NCBI RefSeq assembly: GCF_051216895.1 | Contig: NZ_JBPKAO010000005.1 | Coordinates: 62,001 to 126,000 of the forward strand | Length of the DNA: 64,000 bases | Origin: Aquipuribacter sp051216895 | GTDB taxonomy: Bacteria; Actinomycetota; Actinomycetes; Actinomycetales; JBBAYJ01 | Direction of reading: 5' to 3' | In this document: piece after piece, positions 47,738 to 55,688 of the stretch | Numbering within the stretch: the stretch's first letter is position 1 | Layout of the letters: each line of letters starts with the position of its first letter | Made by a program: the position numbers and the translations under genes | Notes under the pieces: model-generated | Told to the model about the DNA's origin: nothing | The model's database searches: none | The model's input: only the letters and a program-made list of their open reading frames with translations

Positions 47738-48745
47738 TCACGGTGCGACCAGCACGTCCTGCGAGGCGGCGACCCCGCCGGCGTCGAGGACGGCGTCCAC
47801 GGGGGTGTTGCGCTTGACGACGGCGAGCGCGATCGGGCCGAGCTCGTGGTGACGCACGACGGTCGTCAGCCGCCCGACGACCTTCTCGCCGTTGCGCAGC
47901 TCGTCGCCCTCGGCCGGCAGCGTGTGCCCGGACCCGTCCAGGTGCAGCAGGACGATGCGACGCGGCGGGCGGCCCAGGTTGTGCACCCGGGCGACCGTCT
48001 CCTGCCCCCGGTAGCAGCCCTTCTGCAGGTGGACCGCGGTGCGCAGCAGGTCCAGCTCGTGGGGGATGGTGCGGTGGTCGGTCTCGTGGAGGTGGCGGGG
48101 GCGGCCGGCGGCCACCCGCAGCGCCTCCAGCGCCCAGGTACCGGCGAGCGGTCGGTCACCCAGCGCGGCGCCCAGGTCGGTCCGCGGGACGAGCACCTCG
48201 CGCCAGGCCCAGCCGAGCCCCGGGTGGAGGTCGTCGGGGCTGCCGTAGGCCACGGACAGCGGGCCGGTGCGCGGCCAGGGGTCCACCCAGGCCAGCGGCT
48301 CGCCGTCCACCGACTCCCGGCCCACCGGCTCGCCCAGCACGGCCCAGCCGTCGGTGACGTCGGCCACCTCGACGCGCAGCATGAACCGCATCCGGTCCAG
48401 GTAGGTGACGAGGTCCGCGGTGGTGCTGCCCTCGACCACCAGCCAGGTGGTGGTGCCGTCGTCGACCACGTGCAGGTCGTGCTCCACGTGCCCGTGCGGG
48501 CTCAGCAGCAGGGCCTCGACCGAGCGGCGCGGGGTCAGGTCGTCGAGCTTCTGGGTGGACAGGCTGTTGAGCCAGGTCAACCGGTCCGGCCCGGTCACCG
48601 TGACCACGCCCCGGTGGCTGAGGTCGACGACGGCCAGGCCCTCCTCGAGGAGCTTCTGCTCCTTGAGCGGGTCGCCGTAGTGCGCGGCCACCCCGGCGTC
48701 GGGGCCTGCGGCGCTCGTCACGGCGTCGGCGGCGGTGCCGCTCAT
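47738..48745 (-). CDS. ygfZ: Folate-binding protein YgfZ
   Basis: A 335-residue protein related to the glycine-cleavage T-protein. The signature KGCYRGQE (in HLQKGCYRGQETVARVHNLG) carries the redox-active Cys. VVDLSHRGVVTVTGPDRLTWLNSLSTQ is the N-terminal folate-fold block. YgfZ assists repair or assembly of certain Fe-S enzymes such as MiaB. The ATG at 48745 follows the nitrobindin gene by 28 bp on the same strand. Confidence 0.93.
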   Translation of the reverse strand: MSGTAADAVTSAAGPDAGVAAHYGDPLKEQKLLEEGLAVVDLSHRGVVTVTGPDRLTWLNSLSTQKLDDLTPRRSVEALLLSPHGHVEHDLHVVDDGTTTWLVVEGSTTADLVTYLDRMRFMLRVEVADVTDGWAVLGEPVGRESVDGEPLAWVDPWPRTGPLSVAYGSPDDLHPGLGWAWREVLVPRTDLGAALGDRPLAGTWALEALRVAAGRPRHLHETDHRTIPHELDLLRTAVHLQKGCYRGQETVARVHNLGRPPRRIVLLHLDGSGHTLPAEGDELRNGEKVVGRLTTVVRHHELGPIALAVVKRNTPVDAVLDAGGVAASQDVLVAP

Positions 48746-48773
48746 GCGACTGACCTGATCATCGTGACCGACC

Positions 48774-49313
48774 TCATGCGACCTTCTTCAGACGGGCGGA
48801 GGCGTGCGAGCCCATGCCGTGCCCGACGGCGACCATGTCCATCGCCCACAGCAGGTCCCCGGCGACGTAGCCGTACAGCCGTGTGGCGGCGGAGTACTCC
48901 TTGGCGTCGCGGGACCGCGCCACCAGCTCGGTGCTCAGCTCGATCTTGCCCGCGTGGGCCTGGCCCAGGTACTGCTCGACGTAGCCCATCGGGTGGGCCA
49001 GGAGCAGCTCGACCTCGGTGCCGTCCAGACCCGCCTCGCCCGAGGGCACGCGCCAGAAACCGGTCTCGGTGGCCAGGGGCTCCGCGAGCGCGCCGTCGTC
49101 GCCCAGGGCCCAGGTGCGGGAGTCCCACCGCAGGAACGCCCGGCCGTCGTGGCTGACCACGACCTCCTGGCCGAACGGGACGGGGGCGTCGATCGACGGG
49201 TAAACCACCTCGCCGGCGCCCTGCCAGGTGCCCACCAGCCAGCCGATCGCCACCAGGGGACGGGCGAGGTCCTCGGGGAGCTCGATCGGTCGGGGGCCGG
49301 AGGGGTCGCCCAC
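48774..49313 (-). CDS. Nitrobindin-family heme-binding protein (DUF1794)
   Basis: A 179-residue beta-barrel of the fatty-acid-binding-protein-like class, equivalent to mycobacterial Rv0813c. The family motif G-x-W-x-G-x-G is seen as LVGTWQGAGEVVYP near residue 30, and the C-terminal VAVGHGMGSHASARLKKV contains the His that could coordinate heme. Nitrobindins bind ferric heme and may scavenge NO or peroxynitrite. The GTG at 49313 is chosen by family length. A small membrane-protein gene ends 2 bp before its start. Confidence 0.85.
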   Translation of the reverse strand: MGDPSGPRPIELPEDLARPLVAIGWLVGTWQGAGEVVYPSIDAPVPFGQEVVVSHDGRAFLRWDSRTWALGDDGALAEPLATETGFWRVPSGEAGLDGTEVELLLAHPMGYVEQYLGQAHAGKIELSTELVARSRDAKEYSAATRLYGYVAGDLLWAMDMVAVGHGMGSHASARLKKVA

Positions 49314-49315
49314 GC

Positions 49316-49423
49316 TCAGCGCTGGCCGGCGAACAGCTTGTAGAGCACGACGAGGCTGACCCAGCCGATCGCCAGCGACGACAGGACCAGCAGTCCGGTG
49401 AACACGACCTCTAGCCACAGCAC
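49316..49423 (-). CDS. Small single-pass membrane protein (35 residues)
   Basis: A GTG at 49423 opens a 36-codon frame coding one hydrophobic helix with a short basic tail (WLEVVFTGLLVLSSLAIGWVSLVVLYKLFAGQR; one run is split here only by reading frame). Its stop codon lies 2 bp before the nitrobindin GTG, so the two are tightly coupled. An ATG eight bases upstream is in another frame. The helix with aromatic ends and the coupling argue that it is real, but no family is recognised. Confidence 0.55.
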   Translation of the reverse strand: MLWLEVVFTGLLVLSSLAIGWVSLVVLYKLFAGQR

Positions 49424-49433
49424 CTGGGCATCG

Positions 49434-49439
49434 TAGCCT
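49434..49439 (+). promoter_or_regulatory. -10 box of a likely leaderless transcript
   Basis: TAGCCT ends 7 nt before the ATG at 49447; no Shine-Dalgarno sequence is present. Confidence 0.5.
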
Positions 49440-49446
49440 CGACGGC

Positions 49447-49830
49447 ATGACGACGACGGCCCCCGGGGCGCAGGCGGCACGGCTGGTGGTGAAGGTCACG
49501 TGCGGGGCGGAGGCGCCCGAGCGGTGCAACCAGGCCCTCACGGTGGCGGCGACGGCGCTCGCGGCCGGGGCGGAGGTGTCGCTGTGGCTGACCGGGGAGG
49601 CGGTGGACCTGGCCCGGGTCGGCGCGACGGGGTTCACCCTCGAGCACGCCGCCGACCCGCTGGAGCTGCTGGCCGCGGTCCTGGCCGACGGTCGGGTGAC
49701 GGTCTGCACGCAGTGCGCGGTCCGCCGTGGGCTGGCGGGTGAGGACCTGCTGGCGGGTGTCCGCATCGCCGGCGCGGCCGTCTTCGTGGCCGAGGCCCTC
49801 GACCCGGCAGCCACCGCCCTCGTCTACTGA
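49447..49830 (+). CDS. DsrE-family protein
   Basis: A 127-residue protein of the DsrE/F-like fold: ARLVVKVTCGAEAPERCNQALTVAATALAAGAEVSLWLTGEAVDLARVG, then a cysteine pair in VTVCTQCAVRRGL. DsrE-like proteins handle sulfur or act as small redox partners; in mycobacteria a related protein is next to nitrobindin. It is divergent from the nitrobindin pair. The 3' end is followed by short 13-bp repeats. Confidence 0.75.
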   Translation: MTTTAPGAQAARLVVKVTCGAEAPERCNQALTVAATALAAGAEVSLWLTGEAVDLARVGATGFTLEHAADPLELLAAVLADGRVTVCTQCAVRRGLAGEDLLAGVRIAGAAVFVAEALDPAATALVY

Positions 49831-49887
49831 CGACCCGCCCGCCCGACCCGCCCGCCCGACCCGGCAGCAGGGCGGGGCGGGACGTGG

Positions 49888-50370
49888 TCAGGAGGTGACG
49901 GGGGAGCGGGTGGGCAGGCGGAGGAGGAACCGGTACACGGCGCAGCCCAGGCAGATGCCGAAGACGGCGTTCAGGCCGGCCGCGAACAGGGCGACGGCGG
50001 CGGAGGCGACGACCGCCCCGGGGACGCCGAGGGCCGCGAGCAGCAGGCCCACCCCCACCACGAGCAGCCCGACGAGCTGGGCGAAGCGGGGGGCGGCGGG
50101 GTCCTCCCACCAGGTCGGCGGCGCGAGCCGCGGCCGGACCAGGGTGCGGAAGAGCACGCCCCAGGGGCCGCGGCCGGGGCCCAGGGCGACGGTCGTGGCG
50201 AACAGCAGGGCCTGCAGGGCCAGCAGCCACCACGCGCCGGTGACCACGACGGCGGCCAGCACCAGTGAGGTCATGACCGCGGCGAAGCGGGGCCCGCGGG
50301 GGTCGATCGCTCCGGGCGGTCGGGAGCCGGGGGTGGCACCGCTCGCCGGGGGGCCGCTCGGCGACGTCAC
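49888..50370 (-). CDS. DUF4395 membrane protein
   Basis: A 160-residue protein with about four membrane helices. The conserved IDPRGPRFAAVMTSLVLA start and the Cys pair FGICLGCAVYRF (C140 and C143) are hallmarks of DUF4395. The paired cysteines and the coupled thioredoxin-like gene (GTGA overlap at 50367-50370) suggest a membrane redox unit, but the function of the family is unknown. Confidence 0.8.
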   Translation of the reverse strand: MTSPSGPPASGATPGSRPPGAIDPRGPRFAAVMTSLVLAAVVVTGAWWLLALQALLFATTVALGPGRGPWGVLFRTLVRPRLAPPTWWEDPAAPRFAQLVGLLVVGVGLLLAALGVPGAVVASAAVALFAAGLNAVFGICLGCAVYRFLLRLPTRSPVTS

Positions 50371-50897
50371 CGGTTCACCACGGTCGGGTCGGGGGCACCG
50401 GCGACGTCGGAGCCGGCCGCGGCGAACGGGGTGCGGCCGGCGGCCAGCGCGACGAGCGCCTGCCGGGCGACGTCGGCGTCGACGGGGCCGGGGTGCACGC
50501 CGACCACCTGGCCGTCCGCGTCGGCGAGCAGGACCGTCGGGGCGGTGCGCACCTCGAACCGGTCGACGAGCCCCGGTGCCCGTTCGGCCAGGACGTGGTG
50601 CACGGCGACCCCCACGTCGTCCTGCACCTCCCGGCGCAGCAGTGCGAGGGTCCGGGCGCAGTCGCTGCAGCTGCGGGTCCCGACCACGACCAGCGTCGCG
50701 GTCCGGCCCAGCCCGCCCAGCCCGGCCGGAGCCGTCTCGGTCGGCAGCACCAGCGGCCGGGTGCGGGGGTCGTCGGCGGGCGGGGCGAACGCCTGCCGGC
50801 CGCGGCGGTGCTCCCGCACCCGCCAGAGGCCACCGACCACGAGCACGACGGCGATCACGCCGACGAGGAGGAGGAGACGTTGGGAGAGCGGGTCCAC
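50367..50897 (-). CDS. Membrane-anchored thioredoxin-like protein
   Basis: A 176-residue protein with one N-terminal membrane helix (LLLLVGVIAVVLVVGGLW) and a thioredoxin-like domain facing outward or inward. The redox motif is TRSCSDC (C77 and C80), followed by the cis-Pro region VRTAPTVLLADADGQVVGV. It corresponds in position to the ThiX/Rv0816c type upstream of DUF4395 in mycobacteria. Probably reduces or oxidises disulfides together with the DUF4395 protein. Confidence 0.8.
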   Translation of the reverse strand: MDPLSQRLLLLVGVIAVVLVVGGLWRVREHRRGRQAFAPPADDPRTRPLVLPTETAPAGLGGLGRTATLVVVGTRSCSDCARTLALLRREVQDDVGVAVHHVLAERAPGLVDRFEVRTAPTVLLADADGQVVGVHPGPVDADVARQALVALAAGRTPFAAAGSDVAGAPDPTVVNR

Positions 50898-50978
50898 GGC
50901 GGCGCCAACACCCGCCCCGGGCCCGGTCTTCCCCGGGTGTCCGAGGCGTGGGACGGCCCGCCCCCTACGTCAGCCCGG

Positions 50979-51758
50979 TCAGCCCAGCGTCAGGCGGGCG
51001 CCGACGTGGACCGCGAGGCCGGCCGCGAGCACGCAGGCCGCGCCCGCGGACACCGCGGCGCGCCGGTGGGACGTGGTGGGCTGGCGGTACAGCAGCACGT
51101 GCAGCCCCGCGGTGGTGACGCCGGACACCGCACCGATCACGAGGGCCTCCAGGACGCCGACGGGCAGCGAGGGCACCGACGAGGCGACCGCCCCGGCCAG
51201 CAGCCCGCCGCTGAGCACCGACAGCGGCAGGGTCAGGGCCCGCGGCCAGGGCAGGGTCATGGTGAGGGCCGCCGCGGTGCAGCCGAGCCCGCCGGCCACG
51301 GCCGGGCCCACGCTGCCGGTGCCCGCGTCGGCGACCAGCCAGCCGGTGCCGAGCAGGACGAGCGCCTGACCCGTGACGCTCGCCGACACGGACTCGACCA
51401 GCCGTGGCCGCCCGTCCCGACGTCCCATCTGGTGGACGAACGCGGCGATCACCCCCAGGGCGAAGGTGGTCGGGATCCACCGGAGCCCGTCCTCGCCACC
51501 GACGCCGACGACGAGCGCGCCGACGGCCCCGGTGATGGTGACGACCCAGCCGACGCCCCAGCCGACGGGCACCTGCAGCAGCCGCGTCCAGCCGTAGCCG
51601 ACGGCGGCGACGACGGCCACGAACGCCACCGGGGCCCACCAGCCGCCGTAGGCGCCGCGCGCCAGGAGCGGGACGAGGGCCACGGCGGCTACCGCCACCA
51701 GCGCGCCGAGCAGGACGAGCAGGCGGGCGAGCACGCGGGCATCGTGCCACGACCGCAC
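50979..51758 (-). CDS. Polytopic membrane protein of unknown function
   Basis: A 259-residue protein with seven or eight hydrophobic helices, rich in Val, Ala and Leu; no domain is recognised. GWWAPVAFVAVVAAVGYGWTRLLQVPVGWGVGWVVTITGA resembles actinobacterial DUF-type membrane proteins placed divergent to glnR. The GTG at 51758 gives a short basic start before the first helix. It shares a 50-bp divergent promoter region with glnR. Confidence 0.6.
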   Translation of the reverse strand: MRSWHDARVLARLLVLLGALVAVAAVALVPLLARGAYGGWWAPVAFVAVVAAVGYGWTRLLQVPVGWGVGWVVTITGAVGALVVGVGGEDGLRWIPTTFALGVIAAFVHQMGRRDGRPRLVESVSASVTGQALVLLGTGWLVADAGTGSVGPAVAGGLGCTAAALTMTLPWPRALTLPLSVLSGGLLAGAVASSVPSLPVGVLEALVIGAVSGVTTAGLHVLLYRQPTTSHRRAAVSAGAACVLAAGLAVHVGARLTLG

Positions 51759-51808
51759 GCCCTATCCTTCGACCGCAGCGGGGGGACACCGGTAGCGAGG
51801 AGGATCGT

Positions 51809-52510
51809 GTGGCACGACTTGTGCTGCTCGGCGACGCGCTGAGCCCGTCCGCGCGAGCCCTGCCCGCACTGGCGCTGCTGCCGCACCGGGTCGACGTCCT
51901 GCCGGGTGTCCCGGGGGCGCTGGTGGACCTGGGTGACGCCGACGTCGTGCTGGTCGACTGCCTGCGTGACCTGGCCGCGGCCCGCGCCCTGTGCCGCCTG
52001 CTGCGCACCACGTCCCCGGAGCTGCCGGTCCTCGCGGTCATGACCGAGGGCGGCCTGGCCGCCGTGTCCGGGGACTGGGGCCTCAGCGACGTGGTCCTCA
52101 GCGACGCCGGGCCCGCCGAGGTGGACGCCCGGCTGCGCCTGGCCGTCTCCGTCCGGGTCGCGCAGGCCTCGGTGGACGAGACGCCGGGGGAGGTGGTGGC
52201 CGGTGACGTCGTCATCGACGAGAGCACCTACACCGCCCGGGTCCGACGTCAGGTGCTCGACCTGACGTACAAGGAGTTCGAGCTGCTGAAGTTCCTGGCC
52301 ACGCACCCCGGTCGGGTGTTCACCCGGGCCCAGCTGCTGCAGGAGGTCTGGGGCTACGACTACTTCGGCGGCACCCGGACGGTCGACGTCCACGTCCGTC
52401 GGCTGCGGGCCAAGCTCGGCCCCGAGCACGAGCACCTGATCGGCACGGTCCGCAACGTCGGCTACCGGCTCGTGGTGAGCCGGGCGGCCGCCGAGGAGGA
52501 CGCCGGCTGA
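51809..52510 (+). CDS. glnR: Nitrogen regulator GlnR (orphan OmpR-type)
   Basis: A 233-residue regulator. It follows the remembered Streptomyces GlnR closely: LVLLGDALSPSARALPALALLPHRVDV, VVLVDCLRDLAAARALCRLLR with D50, and the DNA-binding block LTYKEFELLKFLATHPGRVFTRAQLLQEVWGYDYFGGTRTVDVHVRRLRAKLG. The receiver lacks the normal acidic pocket, in line with GlnR acting without a kinase as a dimer. It controls nitrogen assimilation genes. The GTG at 51809 has AGGAGGATC before it. Next to mshD-type genes as in other actinobacteria. Confidence 0.93.
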   Translation: MARLVLLGDALSPSARALPALALLPHRVDVLPGVPGALVDLGDADVVLVDCLRDLAAARALCRLLRTTSPELPVLAVMTEGGLAAVSGDWGLSDVVLSDAGPAEVDARLRLAVSVRVAQASVDETPGEVVAGDVVIDESTYTARVRRQVLDLTYKEFELLKFLATHPGRVFTRAQLLQEVWGYDYFGGTRTVDVHVRRLRAKLGPEHEHLIGTVRNVGYRLVVSRAAAEEDAG

Positions 52511-52547
52511 GCCGGTCGTCCCCGCAGCAGCACCCCCCCCCGACACG

Positions 52548-52583
52548 AGGAGGGCCCCGACCGTCACCGGTCGAGGCCCTCCT
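52548..52583. terminator. Bidirectional terminator between glnR and the 5'-nucleotidase gene
   Basis: AGGAGGGCC (52548-52556) pairs with GGCCCTCCT (52575-52583), with an inner CGACCG/CGGTCG pair. The hairpin is in the 90-bp gap between two convergent genes, an apt place for a shared terminator. Confidence 0.75.
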
Positions 52584-52600
52584 GCTGCGTCAGCCGTGCG

Positions 52601-54448
52601 TCACGGCAGGATCGTGATCCTGCCCTCGCCGGCCACCGGGTAGTCGGCCGCGGTGACGACGCCACCGAGGTCGCCGGTGAGGTACTGGGCCAGCGCCTGC
52701 TGGTACTGCACGCCCAGGCGGACGAACGCGCTCGGCGGGTAGGCGTCGCCGCCCCCGAGCGAGAAGTCGTTCGAGGCGACCGACAGCGTGCGGTCGAGCA
52801 CGACGACGCCGTTCTGGACGACGACCGTGCCGTCGTCCAGGACCACGCTGCGGATCCGGTCGCCGGGGACCGTCTCGACGAAGTTCGGGGCGCCGGAGTG
52901 CACGCGCGCCTGCCGGGACGGGTCGATGACGTAGGACGCACCGGAGATCTGGACGAACGCCCCGTCACCGGTGGAGGGCAGCGACGCCGCGCCCTCCTCG
53001 AGGATGCCCTTGAGGACCTGGGGCGTCATGGCGGGGGCGATGGACACGAAGTTCGTGAACGCCGCGATGCGGAACGTGTCGGCCTCGGTGAACGGGCCGA
53101 CGGGCTGGTCGACGTTGCCGCGGATGCCGCCACCGTTGTGGAAGGCCAGGTCCGGGGCGGGGACGCCGAACTCGGCGGCCCGCTTCTCGGCCGCGGCGAA
53201 CATCATGTCCGCCATCAGGTTGCCGCCGTTGGACTCCCGACCACGGACGTCGGGGGTCTCGAAGTCCAGGTTGACCTCGCTGGTGGCGAGCACGTTGGCG
53301 TCGAGGGCGTCCAGGTACGCCTGGACCGGCGCCTCGACGTCGGCCAGCAGGAACGCGTCGGGCTCGACGGCGTCCGGGCCGACGGGGCTCACCCGGTTGA
53401 TGCCGGAAGCGGCCTCGTCGACGCTGATGACCTCACCGTCGCGGTCGAAGTTCAGCACCAGCTGGCCGGCGTACTCGTAGTTGCCGACCGTGGTGACGAC
53501 CGGGACCTCGACGCCCGCGGCGTCGGTGGCGTACAGCGGGTACTCACCCGCTGCGGTGTCACCGGGGACGAGCAGGTCGCCGGGGGAGGCCAGCAGCTCG
53601 GCCCCGCCGCCGCCGATCACGGCGTCGACGCCGGTGACTTCCTCGACCAGGGCCAGCTCGGCGTCCAGGCCCTGCAGGTGCGACTGCAGGATGATGATGT
53701 CGACGCCCTCGGCGGTGAGCGCGTCCACCTGGGCCTGCGTCACGGCGACGACGTCGGGGTCGACCTCGACGGCGCCGGGGGAGGAGATGCTGGCCAGGGC
53801 CGGCGTCGTCAGGCCGATGACGCCGATGCGCTCGCCCTTCTCCCGCACGATGGTGCTGGCCACGATCCGGCCGTCGTCGGCCAGCGCGGCGAGCGCCGGC
53901 TCGCCGGAGACGTCCAGGTTGGCGGACACGAACGGCGTGCCCTCGACGGCCTCGATGAACTCCGCGAGGGTGTCGGGACCGAAGTCGAACTCGTGGTTGC
54001 CGATGGCCAGGACGTCGTAGTCCAGGTACTCGATGGCGACGGCGTCGTAGAACGGCGCCCCCTCCTGCTGGCCGGCGTTGAACGTGGCCCCAGCGAGGTA
54101 GTTGTCACCGGAGTTGAGCAGCAGGAACCCGCGCTTGCGCGACTGGCCCGCCGGCGGGCGACCCGTGACGGACTCCCGCTCGATCCGGTCGATGACCGAC
54201 GCGAACCGGGCCACGCCGCCGTAGGCGTTGCCGTCGGCCGCCTGGGTCGGCACGAGGACGGACTCGCCGTCGTTGTTGTGCGCGATCGTCAGCGTGAACG
54301 CCGGCGTCGTGGTGCGCGCCTGCTGCGCGGCGGCCTTGCCGCGTTCGTTGCCGGGGGCGGCGGAGGCGGTACCGGCGGTCGCGGCGCCGGTGGCCGCGAG
54401 GGCGACGGCGGCGACCACGGCGACCGTGCCGCGTAGAGCCTGAGACAT
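52601..54448 (-). CDS. Secreted 5'-nucleotidase/metallophosphatase
   Basis: A 615-residue secreted protein with a signal peptide ending near ASA-AP (residue 30). N-terminal metallophosphatase domain: TLTIAHNNDGES, GDNYLAG, IGNHEFDFG, IILQSHLQG; C-terminal 5'-nucleotidase domain: SNGGNLMADMM, FHNGGGIRG, DPSRQARV. It should release phosphate from nucleotides outside the cell, which fits the nearby phosphate genes. In motif I the usual D-x-H is D-G-E (Asp60), a variant that may alter metal choice. AGGAG stands 6 nt before the ATG at 54448. Confidence 0.88.
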   Translation of the reverse strand: MSQALRGTVAVVAAVALAATGAATAGTASAAPGNERGKAAAQQARTTTPAFTLTIAHNNDGESVLVPTQAADGNAYGGVARFASVIDRIERESVTGRPPAGQSRKRGFLLLNSGDNYLAGATFNAGQQEGAPFYDAVAIEYLDYDVLAIGNHEFDFGPDTLAEFIEAVEGTPFVSANLDVSGEPALAALADDGRIVASTIVREKGERIGVIGLTTPALASISSPGAVEVDPDVVAVTQAQVDALTAEGVDIIILQSHLQGLDAELALVEEVTGVDAVIGGGGAELLASPGDLLVPGDTAAGEYPLYATDAAGVEVPVVTTVGNYEYAGQLVLNFDRDGEVISVDEAASGINRVSPVGPDAVEPDAFLLADVEAPVQAYLDALDANVLATSEVNLDFETPDVRGRESNGGNLMADMMFAAAEKRAAEFGVPAPDLAFHNGGGIRGNVDQPVGPFTEADTFRIAAFTNFVSIAPAMTPQVLKGILEEGAASLPSTGDGAFVQISGASYVIDPSRQARVHSGAPNFVETVPGDRIRSVVLDDGTVVVQNGVVVLDRTLSVASNDFSLGGGDAYPPSAFVRLGVQYQQALAQYLTGDLGGVVTAADYPVAGEGRITILP

Positions 54449-54656
54449 GTTTCTCCTGGGGGGTCGGTGACACGGGGTCTGACCCGGCCGCCCGGGGAGG
54501 GCGGGCCGGACATGTGCACACCCAACCTGGTGCATCCGGGTGAGCACCGGGTGAACGCTGCGACAACCCGGCCGGGAATTCCAGGGGCCTCGGTGAGCCA
54601 TGACGCTGCGTGTCCGTCTGCTCGCTGCGCGTGGGGCCCTCGTCGGGCGGTCCGGC

Positions 54657-54662
54657 TAGGGT
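54657..54662 (+). promoter_or_regulatory. -10 box of the mshD gene
   Basis: TAGGGT ends 6 nt before the ATG at 54669, with no Shine-Dalgarno sequence, indicating a leaderless mRNA. Confidence 0.55.
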
Positions 54663-54668
54663 CCACGG

Positions 54669-55676
54669 ATGGTCCCGCCCACGTCCGGCCGCACCCCCGA
54701 CGCCCATGACGAGGTCATGGTCGAGCAGGTGGACCGGTTGCCGACGGACGACGTGCGGGACGTGCTGGCCCTGGTCGCCCGGGCCACGGCGGTCGACGGC
54801 GTCGCGCCGCTGTCGGAGCACGTCCTGCTGCACCTGCGCCAGGGCGGGCAGGAGCCCGGCCGCCACCTGCTGGTCCGGGACCAGGACCCGGGCCGGTCGA
54901 CCGTGGTCGCCTACGCGCACCTGGACCCCACGGACCCCGTCGAGGGTGCCTCGGCGGAGCTGGTGGTCGACCCGGACCACCGCCGTCGCGGCCACGGCCG
55001 CCGGCTGGTCACGTCGCTGCTGGAGCTGTCGCGGGTGCTGGCCGACGGCCGGTTGCGGCTGTGGGCCCACGGCGAGTCCCCCGACGCGGGGGCGCTCGCG
55101 TCCGCCATGGGGTTCGACCGGGTCCGGGAGCTGTGGCAGATGCGGCGCAGCCTGTACGCGGCCCTGCCCCAGGTGCAGGTCCCCGACGGGGTCGCGCTGC
55201 GCTGCTATGAGCCCGGGGACGCCGACGCGGTCCTGGCGGTCAACACCGCCGCCTTCGTGGACCACCCGGAGCAGGGTCGGTGGACCCGCGCGGACCTGGA
55301 CGCCCGGCTCCACGAGGACTGGTTCGACCCCGCCGGGCTGTTCCTGGCCGTCCGCGCCGACGGCTCACCGGCCGACGGCGAGCTGCTCGCCTTCCACTGG
55401 ACGAAGGTGCACGGGGCCACCCGGCACGGCGACGGGGAGGCCGAGCACGCCCACGAGGCGATCGGCGAGGTCTACGTCGTGGGGGTGTCGCCCGCGGCGC
55501 AGGGGCGGGGTCTCGGTCGGCTCGTGACGCTGGTGGGGCTGCGGCACCTGCGCGAGCGCGGGCTGAACCAGGCCATGCTCTACGTGGACGCGGACAACCG
55601 GGCCGCGGTACGCACGTACGAGGGTCTGGGCTTCGCGCGCTGGGACGTGGACGTCCAGTTCTGCCGCCAGGTCTGA
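54669..55676 (+). CDS. mshD: Mycothiol synthase
   Basis: A 335-residue double-GNAT protein; it acetylates cysteinyl-glucosaminyl-inositol in the last step of mycothiol synthesis. The N-terminal GNAT has AELVVDPDHRRRGHGRRLVTSLLEL; the active C-terminal GNAT has GEVYVVGVSPAAQGRGLGRLVTLVGLRHLRERG and the ending AMLYVDADNRAAVRTYEGLGFARWDVDVQF, characteristic of MshD. GlnR next to MshD is also the order in Streptomyces and mycobacteria. Ppk1 starts 12 bp downstream. Confidence 0.94.
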   Translation: MVPPTSGRTPDAHDEVMVEQVDRLPTDDVRDVLALVARATAVDGVAPLSEHVLLHLRQGGQEPGRHLLVRDQDPGRSTVVAYAHLDPTDPVEGASAELVVDPDHRRRGHGRRLVTSLLELSRVLADGRLRLWAHGESPDAGALASAMGFDRVRELWQMRRSLYAALPQVQVPDGVALRCYEPGDADAVLAVNTAAFVDHPEQGRWTRADLDARLHEDWFDPAGLFLAVRADGSPADGELLAFHWTKVHGATRHGDGEAEHAHEAIGEVYVVGVSPAAQGRGLGRLVTLVGLRHLRERGLNQAMLYVDADNRAAVRTYEGLGFARWDVDVQFCRQV

Positions 55677-55688
55677 CAGCATCGCCCC

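Noticed and set aside
49423..49431. ATG at 49431 as start of the 35-residue membrane protein
   Set aside because: It is out of frame by two bases with the hydrophobic helix.
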